Assembly (NCBI GenBank): GCA_027625915.1
Contig: JANTQA010000023.1
Location: forward strand, 13,826,001 to 13,890,000
Source of the DNA: Anaeramoeba flamelloides
Lineage: Eukaryota; Metamonada; Anaeramoebidae
Direction of reading: 5' to 3'
DNA: 64,000 bases
The notes under the pieces are model-generated. The model saw only the letters and a program-made list of their open reading frames with translations, was not told the origin of the DNA and made no database searches. The number at the start of each line of letters is the position of its first letter. Position 1 is the stretch's first letter. The position numbers and the translations under genes are program-made. Positions 31,195 through 40,610 of the stretch are shown here, in pieces.

Positions 31195-34100
31195 CTATTT
31201 TATAATAATCAGGAGTAATAACAAACAAAGATAAAACAAATAATTTGAATGGAAAAGATTATTTGCGTTATCTTTTGTTGGGGTGGGTTCGGGGGTTGAG
31301 CAACTTGTCATTGATTTATCACATAATTCAGAATTTGATTGTGTGAATAAATAGTGTTGGCAAGAAGGTTCCATTGAATCTTTGATACAATATCTGCAAT
31401 CGTCATTAGTTAAACAATCATCACACGAATCTTCTTTGTTGCATTCATTTGTAAATTGTTGGCATGAATCAGATTTGGTAACATTCACTTCATTATCACC
31501 AAGGGTAGCTAAAATATTTAATTTATTTTTTAAAAAAATAATAAACACAGTTAAAAATTAAAAATTATAAAGAATATTCAATCATTTAGAAACAAAATTT
31601 TTGTTTGGATGATTGTAAATAAAATGTAGTTTATTGTGTGGAAATTTCAAATAGGGAGAGGGGGGTATCAACTTTAAACTAACTCGCAGTCAAATGTGTC
31701 CAGGTGTAATGGATGAATAGAACATATTCTATGAGTTTAATTCATTATTATTCTCAAACTAAAATTTTTAATTTTTAGATCAAAATCATTTTTTCTCATT
31801 TTGTAAATTTTTTTTTGCTTTTTGCTGTTTTGTTTTTTGATTGTTTTTGTTTTTTCATCTTTTCTTTTTTTCTTTTTTAAAAAGTCAATTTGAAAAAAAA
31901 AATGTTTTAAACTCCAAATTAACATACAGAAAGGTGAGGCCTTGTATGTTCTTTTGAAATTCATACATTTACAATTAAAAAAAATCTTATTGTCAATAAT
32001 TTTAATTTCCAAAGAAATTGAGAAATTTTACACGAGGCGTTTAAATGAATGGTTTTTAAAAATTTTTTCAACATTTTTTTTTTTTCTGATATTTATGATT
32101 TGTTCGGGTATTTCGTTTATTATTATCGATCCTAATCCGAAGTTTATTGTTTCTCTTATTTCTAAACAATCTTAGTTTGGTTGATTCTTAAAAATAAAGC
32201 GAATTTTTCATTTTTGGCTGGGCAGCTTTGAGTGAAGTGGCGTTTAATTTTTTTGCAATTTTTTTTTATTATTGCTAAATCTTATAGTGACTTGGTAAAA
32301 ACTTGTTATGCTCAGGTTATTGAAATTGTTAAAATGATTGAAGAAAAATCATATTGATTTCTATTGGGATTTTCTTTTATCTTCAATTGAAGATCAAAAT
32401 AAATATTGTTTTTTTTTTTAAATGGGGCTGTAAGATTTTTAGTTTTACGATTTTTATGAAAATATATTCATTGGTTGTATTTGCTTCATATGGATATCAA
32501 CTATTCTCTAATTTTTATTATTCTGTTTATTTCTTGTTTATTCTTTAAAGATTATTTATAAAAAATAATTGATAGTTGAAAGTTTTTTTTGAGTTCCTTT
32601 GACTGAAAGAAAGTTTATTTAGTATTCTAAGTTTTAGAAAGATGAAATAAAATATTTTTTCAAAAAACTCAAAAATATTTGAATTTGAGAAAAATATAAT
32701 AAAATATTGGATAACCCAATCATTTATGGATAAAAAAATATTAATGGATAAAAATTTGAATTTTTCTAAAAAAATGCTAATTCATTTGTTTTTTAAAATT
32801 AAAAAGTATAAACGGTAGAAATGTGATCTAAATTAATTTTAAGAAAATTCATAGTTTTATTATTTATTTCATATTAATTGAGATTTGTTTTTTTTTTTTT
32901 GTTGAAAAATTTCAAATGAGAAATTTATTGGTTGTAAGCTTTTATAAAAAAGAGGGGCAAATTTATTTTAAAATATCTTGATTAAACTATATCCTCATAA
33001 AATCCTTTAAAAATATTTAAATATACAAAATTATTAACTACCATTTATTATTTCTTGATAAAAATTCAATTTGTTTGTTTGTATGACATTTCATAAATAA
33101 AAGATATTAAAATTTTTGATCTCGATTTTATATGATATTTTTAAAGGGGTGAAAATTTGTTGATGTATTTTTTTTTTTTTTTATTGAAAAAATCATTTTT
33201 AACAGGTTTAATCTCGAGAAAAATTTCAATATAATTGGGAAATATATAACTGTGTATTATTGTTTGGAAAAATAGTTTGTACCGATACCATATTATCCGT
33301 TTTTTATTGAAATTGGTTGTACATTGTTTTCTACAAAAAAAGTATTATTTTTTTTTAATTTTTTGAAAATATTTTGACGGACATATTTTGAAATAAATAC
33401 CAATATATATTGATTCAATTAGTATTAATATTTATCTTAATTTTATATTGCAAATTTACTAATATATCCATTCACAGAGAGGTTTTTTTATTCAATATAA
33501 AAAAATAAATGCCCCACTTTTTTGTAAATAACTTAGAAATTTAAGTATAAGGAAATAAAATTAAAAAAGGGATTATTTTTTTCAAAAATTTAATTTTTAA
33601 AATTAAGATTCCTGCTAATATCCCTAATAAAAAAATTGTTTTAAAACATCTATATAAGATTTTTATAACAAAATTTCCTTTTACATGATGATTTTTTCAA
33701 TAATTTTTTAAAAAATATTCTTGTAACAGGCTTATAACATGTTACGAATTTTATAACACATTTTATAACAAACATTTAAGTTATAAAAGTTTTTATTATA
33801 AAATTTTATAACATTTGAAACGTTTATAACACCTTTGCAACACATTTATAACATCTTATAAAAAACTTTTTTTTATTAGGGTATAGAGCTAAATAAAATT
33901 CCCACCAGTAATGGGGGGGTTGAATATTTTTAGACAGAAAATTTTTTTGTACAACCTTGAAATTATATGTTTTTTCCCCTAAAAATACCTTTTTTTTATT
34001 TTAAAGGGGGGGGGAATAAATTTACTCTTACAGCTGTTAGGTTTTTTTTAATTTTTTGAAAAAAAAACAAAAATTTATTTAATTTTCGATTTATTTCATA

Positions 34101-36295
34101 CATAAAAAAAAAATTATGTGTTATCTTTTCCAGTATTTAAAAGAATCTGGTAATATCAAATGTTTTACTCTATTCTTTTAAATTCTGGAAAAGAACTGTT
34201 TGATTTTTTTTAATTTTAGAAATTAAAAAAAACCTAGTCACTCTACGGCACTTGATGGGCACTTTTGTTTAGATTTTCTTGAGTTTTCTGTTTATTCAGA
34301 AAACCAATGGATTTTACAGATAAAATAGAAAATTCAAGAAAAAAGCATTAGATTTTCCATGATTTAAAAGGAAAGAGTAAAATCAAAGATTTTACTCTAT
34401 TCTTTTAAAGTAAAAAAAAAAATAACAGCTGTTAACTTTTCCAACATTTAAAAGAATTGAGTTAAATATTTAATTTTTCTCTATTCTTTTGAATTCTATA
34501 AAAGCATAGTTAGGTTTTTTTCTTATTTGAGAAATTAAAAAAACCTTCAATAAATTTTCTTTTTATTTCTTAAAAAAAAAAAAAAAAAACGCCGTTAGGT
34601 TTTCTTCAGTTTTCTGTTTATTTGGAAAAATCAATAGATTTTCTTTAGGTTTTTTTGACTTTTCTATTTATTTGGAAAATCAATAGATTTTTATTAGGTT
34701 TTTTTTACTTTAGAAATAAACCGAAAATTTTAATAAATTTTCGGTTTATTTCTAAAGTAAAAAAAACCTAGAACACTTCACAAATAAAATAGAAAACCTC
34801 AAAAAAACCTAGAACACTTCACAGATAAAACAAAAACCCTCAAGAAAACCGCCGTTAGCTTTTCCAGTATTTATAAGAATTGAGTAAAATCAAAGATTTT
34901 TCTCTATTCTTTTGAATTATGGAAATTCTAGACACTTGACGGCACTCTACGGGCACTTTCGTTGGGATTTCCAGAATTCAAAAGAATATAGTAAAATTTA
35001 TCTGATTTTACTCGATTACTTTGAATTCTGGAAAACCTAGGCACTTGACGGCACTATGCAGACACACGATATTTATCATCAGTTATTTTTTTTCCATATT
35101 TAAGTTTTTTTAGATGAGTAGAGTGTTTTCAAAACGTTTAGTTATTATCTATTCAAAAAAAATATCCTAAAGTTGAAATTTAAAGAAAATTCATTGTCAC
35201 ACCCATTTAAAAAAATTGACCCCAAAATAGACCTTTTTTTCTCGACTAGAAACTTTTAAAAAAAGTAGTAATATTAACAACAATAAATACAACAGCCTCA
35301 AGATTTTCAATAACTGGTAGGTTGATTGTGTTGTGAATAAACTCGATTAACAAGGACGAAATGATAATTGAAGGAATAGGTTTGTCTAACGTGGAATGTT
35401 CAATTTTATTTTTTCATACAAGTGTTTTGGAGGCAATTATCCAAAAATTAATAAAATGAATCTTTCGAAAGGAAATGTATTTTCATTCACTAAATAATAC
35501 TGTTTCTTGTTTAAAGGTCCTTTTTCTCCAATAAGAGAGATGTATCATATTTTTTTTTTTCCAAATCGAAAATCATCGCATTACCTGTAAAGCTGAAACT
35601 TTTTTAAAATATAAAAAAAGAAAAAAATAAAATCCTTTACCTGTATTATTCACACAACGGCCCTGGTAAATTACAATTTGGTTTACTGGATCTTGTACAG
35701 ATGGGTTTAGTGATTCAAAATACCAGCAGTCATCAATTTCAACACAATCTCCGCAGTTATTGTTATGCACTGAACAATCTGTTTGTTGTTGACAAGTTGT
35801 TTTCTGGATTTCGCATTCAATACCTTTTTGTTTGCATGACTCTAAACCTTGATCAATACACCAATTACAATTATCGTCCTCCAAACAGTTTGCACAAATT
35901 GGGTGACTACATTGCGCTTCACAGTCTTCATCTGAATTGGAAATGAAGTCTGTTGTGCACAATTCACCATTTTGATTATTGCTTGGGTTAAAGCACTTGC
36001 TTTCCGTGCCATTAGAACACCACTCACAATCCTGCGCCTCAAAGCACTCATCGCAAATATACTGATCACAATACAGTGTTGAAGACGAGCATTCATTTGC
36101 CAGATCTACAACAGTCGTTGCGCAATCGCCAAGCTCACAAAATCCTTGCCCGAAACCCCAATCACAAAAGCTATTACAATCTGGATCAGCTAAACACTCT
36201 TCACAGTTTTCGTAAACCCAACAGTCTTCTGGATCAGCGAAACAAGACAACAAAAAGCAAAATGCCAAGAAGAAAAGAACGTTTGGATTTTTCAT
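31195..36295 (-). CDS. Secreted or surface-anchored PSI-type cysteine-rich protein
   Basis: Two exons, 36295-35641 and 31508-31195, joined in phase 1 (donor GTAAAG, acceptor TTTTAG), giving 322 residues. ATG 36295 starts a signal peptide (residues 1-20, LFFLAFCFLLSCFA). The ectodomain has about six cysteine modules of the plexin-semaphorin-integrin kind, each with a core like C..CL.D..C.WC (CANCLEDDNCNWC, CDDCLTNDDCRYC). A Pro/Thr stalk (STPEPTPTK) and a hydrophobic end follow (YLFYLCLLLLLIIIK), which suggests a GPI-anchor signal or a terminal membrane span. PSI modules support extracellular binding domains; the ligand is unknown. The second exon has no signal peptide or start of its own but a matching splice phase and a matching Cys module, which is why I join them. 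If wrong, these are two separate gene pieces. Confidence 0.7.
31700..32200 (-). repeat. Dispersed repeat R2, copy 2
   Basis: Reverse complement of 7925-8400 over about 480 bases. The clearest blocks are ATGTTGAAAAAATTTTT, TTTCTCAATTTCTTT and CATAGAATATGTTCTAT. Lies in the PSI gene intron. Confidence 0.6.
33040..33145 (-). repeat. Dispersed repeat R6, copy 1
   Basis: Reverse complement of 42355-42480 and of 51155-51255. Shared blocks are ATAAATAAAAGAT.TTAAAA, then GATCTC and ATTCAATTT. Lies in the PSI gene intron. Confidence 0.55.
33655..33870. repeat. TTATAACA-rich degenerate array
   Basis: About eight copies of TTATAACA or a close variant in roughly 215 bases with irregular spacing (for example CTTATAACATG, TTATAACACATTT, TTATAACACC). 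No ORF. Confidence 0.5.
34035..35060. repeat. Hairpin-module cluster A
   Basis: At least six near-palindromes 70-90 bases long in about 1 kb. Type H1 (TTTTCCAGAATT ... AATTCTGGAAAA) lies near 34118-34197, 34346-34430, 34424-34512, 34850-34935 and 34965-35045. Type H2 (CTAGGTTTTTTTTACTTT ... AAAGTAAAAAAAACCTAG with AAACCGAAAATTT centre) lies at 34697-34780. Boundaries repeat short GC-rich words such as GCCGTTAG and CACTTGACGGCAC. Copies differ from each other more than their own two arms differ. Confidence 0.8.
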
Positions 36296-36587
36296 ACCAA
36301 TTTAAAACGATAATAAAAAATCGAAAAAATAATATTGGTTTTTCTCAATTATTCTGAAAATGTTTTAAGGTTTTTTCTTTAGACCCTCAGAGTTTTTTTA
36401 ATGAGAGAAAAAGATTGTAGCTTTAGGATTTTTTAAACTGTTTGTGAATTTTTTTTTGAGTGAAATAAATAGAAATTCAAATTAAGCTATTTGAAAAAAA
36501 AAGATCTTTTTAACAGAAAACACCACTTTTTTCGAGCCAAAAATATATATAATTCAATTTTACTTTCTTCGAATTCTTGTTGTTGCA
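36296..36587. other. Upstream region of the PSI protein gene
   Basis: AT-rich; presumably holds the promoter of the minus-strand PSI gene. No motif recognised. Confidence 0.3.
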
Positions 36588-38150
36588 ATGAAATGGGTTC
36601 AAATTTCAACCTATATTTTTTTTTTAACCAAAATTCAAATTCTTTTTTGGATTATTAATTTATTCGTATTTAGACATAGTTTTAAAATCAAAAAAGAGCT
36701 AACAGATCATGTGGAAATGACAAATTATGGTCTACCCCTTTGTAACTCGATTTTTTTATTAGGGGAATAGGTACATTTTGCCATTTTTGAAAATTTTAAT
36801 TGTGTAAACCTTATTAAAAAAATATTTTTTGAGTGCCACCAGATATATCAACTTTGAATTGAAAACACCATTCACTGCTCTATTTGTGAATAGAAGTCCA
36901 AAGTAATTCAGAGTTGAATCTTTCATTTTTCGATTTTTTTTTGATTAAATTTTTGAGTTTTATTAAATTTGGTTGTGGATCTAGAAATGTGTTAAAATTT
37001 GTGAGTGAAATAAATCAAAGAGTAAACCAAGAAAATAGAACCGAAAGTTGTGTGTTTGAAACAAATATTTTTTTTGCAGCTGATCTTATTCTTATTATAA
37101 AAGGGCCTTTAATTTCTCTAAAAATTAACTTACTAAGGATTTTTGGAATAAAAGAAAAGATTCGATATTATTCCACATAATAAAAAACAACATATAAAAA
37201 AGAATTAAAAGATATTTTTTATCTTGGGATTTGGTTAGAAAAAAACACTCATCTTGAATATAATTTCAAAAAAGTAAAAAAGTCATTGGAAACACTTAAT
37301 AGATTGTTTGAATATAATAAACTTAGGAATGGAGTCAAAATAACTTCTTTAAAAGATCTGATTTTAAGTCAACTTTATTATGGTTTCGAAATATTTGGTA
37401 GGACACAAAGTTATTTTGAAAGAATTGATAGATTTATCGGTAAATCAGTCACAAATTTCTTACAAATTAATATCCATTCACCACAATTAATTTATAAAAC
37501 TGAAACAAAATTTGATCTCGCTAGATTAAAAGTATACCTTAGAAAATATAAATTGATAGAAAAATTAGATTTCTAAAATTTAAAAAAATTAAAAAAGGTG
37601 TAGGAAATTTTCGAACACTGGAAAATGGAAATATTAATTACTACACTAAGGAATTAAAATTATTAGATTTATAAATAAAAGTTTTTCGATTAACCAAGTT
37701 GGAAAATTCAACTAGTTGGAAAGTTCAACCAATTTAAAAATTATAAAACAACAAAATTTCAATTTCACACAGTCGTGTTGTCAAGTGCCAAGCTTTTTTT
37801 AATTTTAGAAATAAAAAAAATATAACGGCGGTTTTCCAGAATTCAAAAGAATAGAGAAAAATCATAGATTTTACTCAAGTCTTTTGAATCCTGGAAAACA
37901 TAACAACAAAAATATTTCAACTGGAAAGCTTCAAAAACAATTCTAAAATTTCGAAATTTTACTAATTGTTTAAATGGGTACTCTTATGCAACCAGTAAAA
38001 ATAAAAATGAAAATTGTGATTTATATAAAGAAAAGTTAAATAATGATATCATTGAAGATTTAGATCATTTTTCATGGGATTGTCCGGCCTATAAACTTTT
38101 TTATCGAAAATTCTGGGTATCTAAATTTTATAAATAAAAATAAAAAAATT
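36588..38150 (+). pseudogene. LINE (non-LTR retrotransposon) reverse-transcriptase relic
   Basis: Broken coding blocks in order. At 36588-36770, YGLPLCNSIF corresponds to the G.PQG.S palm motif. At 36914-37180, FFAADLILI corresponds to the FADD active site, with the first Asp replaced by Ala. At 37200-37576, KDIFYLGIWLEKN, then VKITSLKDLILSQLYYGFEIFG, matches the region after the palm in LINE enzymes. At 37950-38145 there is a tail with two Cys, DLDHFSWDCPAY and a stop, like the C-terminal zinc finger of such proteins. Hairpin module H1 (37821-37904) interrupts the last two blocks. The 5' part is missing or too decayed. No LTR, integrase or protease is seen. Clade not determinable. Confidence 0.7.
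37821..37904. repeat. Hairpin module H1 within the LINE relic
   Basis: Arms GGTTTTCCAGAATTCAAAAG and its mirror CTTTTGAATCCTGGAAAA around an AAAATCATAGATTTTAC centre. Flanked by CGGCG-containing and CATAAC words as in cluster A. Confidence 0.85.
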
Positions 38151-38274
38151 AATAATATCTCTGATATTATTAATAATAAAAAATCCATTAAATATATTAT
38201 CATTAGTAAGTTATAATAAAATTTGTGATTCTTGTTCAAAATTTCTATAAAAAAGTTTAGAAATTAGGTGAGTG

Positions 38275-38660
38275 CCTAGCTATTCCAGAATTCAAAAGAA
38301 TAAAGAAAAATTTTTGATTTTACTCAATTCTTTTAAATTCTGGAATAGCTAACGGTGGTTTTCTTGAGGTTTTCTTGAGGTTTTCTGTTTTCTCTGTGAA
38401 GTTTTCTAGGTTTTTTTGAGGTTTTCTATTTTATTTATGAGGTGTTCTAGGTTTTTTTTACTTTAAAAATAAACCGAAAATTTATTAAAATTTTCGGTTT
38501 ATTTCTAAAGTAAAAAAAACCTAACGAAAATCTATCTATTTTACAAATAAAACAGAAAACTCTGGAAAAGCTAAATGCGGTTTTGGTTAAACAAAGAAAT
38601 TAAAAGAAAATATCATAAATTTTCTTTTTATTTCTCAAATTAAAAAAAAACTAACGACAC
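38275..38660. repeat. Hairpin-module cluster B
   Basis: Contains H1 (38275-38357, CTAGCTATTCCAGAATTC ... GAATTCTGG-type arms ending in AATAGCTAAC), H2 (38447-38525, the best palindrome of the window, with AAACCGAAAATTT and its mirror) and a third type (38600-38660, AAATTAAAAGAAAAT ... ATTTTCTTTTTATTT arms). Modules are separated by TTTTCTTGAGGTTTTC-type linkers. Confidence 0.85.
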
Positions 38661-38685
38661 ATGGGAAAAAAGCAATTTTCTCTCT

Positions 38686-38712
38686 TCAAAAATAAATAAA
38701 TAAATAAATAAA
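38686..38712. repeat. (AAAT)n microsatellite
   Basis: Six AAAT units directly after hairpin cluster B. Confidence 0.85.
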
Positions 38713-38924
38713 TATTTTTTTGAAGATCACCAAACAGAAATTTCACCTTTCCATAATAAATTTTTGAAATAAAGAATGAAAAAAAAAATCAATAAAATCC
38801 TATTTTTTAAAATTTTTTAAATTTATCTTCTTAATTTGGATGAATACAAACAATATATAATATTGAATTCTAGGTCCATTACTATTTATCATTATTTTAC
38901 AAAATCATTTTTTTAAAAATTTAC

Positions 38925-39600
38925 TTTCAAAATTCCAATTTTAAGTATTTTTATCAAACAAAGCCAAAAGAAATAATATTATTTCAAAAATTAAAGTAAA
39001 GAAGTTTAATTCTCGAAATCAAAAAACAGTTACAAAATATTCGGAATCAAATATAAAGAAAAATTGAGAAAAAATTTTAATCATAATTCAGAATATTTTT
39101 TAGTTTCATTTTAATTGAAAATAAACAATGATAAAAGCAAATGAATTGTCCAAGAAACCCATATACTTTAGAAAAATAATAAAATTATTTGATTTTCTGT
39201 ACTAAAACTAGAATTAGATGAATTAAATGAAAACAGGATATTTTAATTGATTTGAGAAATTCTTTCGAAATAAAAAGTAATTTATTAATGATTTTACAAG
39301 CAAAAGTATTTCCATTTAAGAATTAACACCAAAGTAGAAAAATAAGGAATTGTATCTAATGTTATAGATAAGATTAAGAAATTATTCAGTTTTTTATTTA
39401 TTTTTTTTTAAATCAGATTTTTTCATTTTTTTTCCCCATTTTTTGATTTGTATAGAAATATATTATACTAGGAAATATTGAGACTCTCATATTTAATGAA
39501 AATATCAATGTGTTTGGTGAAAGAAATGATTTGAAGTGTTTAGTTTAACATTAGTGGTAGCACTCAAGTTTTAAAAAATGTACTTATTTACTTAAAGGTA
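38925..39600 (+). repeat. Dispersed repeat R1, copy 2
   Basis: Diverged direct copy of 7190-7890. It shares CAAA.CCAA, TCAAAAAACA.TTACAAAA, GATGAATTA.ATGAAAA, TAAAAAGTAATTT-type and CACTCAA blocks in order. Ends before the tRNA gene. Confidence 0.55.
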
Positions 39601-39867
39601 TATTTTAGTTAAACTTTTAAATTTATTTTTTGTATTTTTTCTATGTATTATTTGTTGAGGTAATTTAGATTTGAGTTGAATGAAGTATTTTTTTTTTATT
39701 AAAATATTGAGACTCTATTTTTCTGATTAGAAATTTCTCATTTGTTTTGTGTTTGTTGGATTTTTGTTGATAATCAAGAGAATACACTTTAATAAAAAAA
39801 ATTAAAAAAATGTTTGCTTAAGATAAGATATTTTTTTGAATAATCTATTTTGTTAACTTTTTTGTAA

Positions 39868-39939
39868 GGTCCTGTAGCGCAGTGGTAGCGCGTCTGATTT
39901 CTAATCAGAAGGTCGTAGGTTCGAGCCCTACCTGGATCG
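39868..39939 (+). tRNA. tRNA-Arg (anticodon UCU)
   Basis: 72 bases. The cloverleaf has D stem GCGC/GCGC, anticodon stem TCTGA/TCAGA with loop TTTCTAA (anticodon TCT, reads AGA), and T stem GTAGG/CCTAC with loop TTCGAGC. The discriminator is G at 39939. The acceptor stem GGTCCTG/CTGGATC pairs apart from one U-U at 6:67 and a G-U at 2:71. No intron. A run of eight T (39941-39948) follows and should end pol III transcription. AGA is a common codon in the AT-rich genes here. Confidence 0.95.
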
Positions 39940-39948
39940 ATTTTTTTT

Positions 39949-40379
39949 ATTTATAGCTCGTTTTATTTGGAGAATTTAGCTTTTTCAACATTTTTTTTTC
40001 AAAGTTACTCGACAAAAATGAATAAACTTTTCAATTTTCTTTCATTTTTTTTGAAAAATCACTTCAAAAAAAGAGTATCCATATAAAAATTATTTAGCCT
40101 TTTTTTTTTTTTAATAATTTTAAATTTCTTGTTGGAGAACTTGTTAAAAAAAAGTTGAATAATTAAAACACTCTGAGGAATTTATTTGAATTAAAAGATC
40201 TCGAAATAGACTTAATGTGGTTCGAATAGTACAGTTCAATTCATTTTTTTGGGAAATCTGAATTTTCATCCATTCCTTAAACTTGCAAAATATTTTACAT
40301 TTTTTTCTCTTATTTTTTTCTCCAACAAATAACTGATTGCAAATTAAAAAAAAAATAAGTAATTACCTGCGTTTTTTGA
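39949..40379. other. Region between tRNA-Arg and the ARM gene
   Basis: AT-rich. Must contain the promoter, and probably the first exon, of the ARM-repeat gene, because that gene has no ATG in its main frame. I cannot pick the exon. Confidence 0.35.
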
Positions 40380-40390
40380 ACCTTAAATAA

Positions 40391-40421
40391 ACAAAACAAA
40401 ACAAAACAAAACAAAACAAAC
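40391..40421 (+). repeat. (AAAAC)n short tandem repeat
   Basis: About six ACAAA units, placed in the open frame just upstream of the ARM gene but probably in its leader. Confidence 0.8.
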
Positions 40422-40481
40422 AAATTAGAAGAAAACGCTCTTTTTTTTTTAAAGAATTAGTTTTCTTTTTTTCACACAATA

Positions 40482-40516
<35 letters not shown>

Positions 40517-40610
40517 TTGTAAACTTCTTCCTATCTCATGGTGCTCAATAAATAAAAAAATAAAATCCAAAAAAACACAACTCACAAAAAAAAACAATTC
40601 ACAAAACAAA

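Larger units (their letters stand above)
31509..35640 (-). other. 4.1-kb repeat-filled intron of the PSI protein gene
   Basis: Contains an inverted R2 copy (31700-32200), an inverted R6 copy (33040-33145), a TTATAACA-rich array (33655-33870) and the hairpin cluster at 34035-35060. A plus-strand frame of about 35 codons (35354-35459) reads sensibly but is unassigned. The length and repeats suggest growth by insertion. Confidence 0.6.

Noticed and set aside
40205-40245. Second tRNA suggested by GGTTCGAAT
   Set aside because: No acceptor, D or anticodon stems can be drawn around it.
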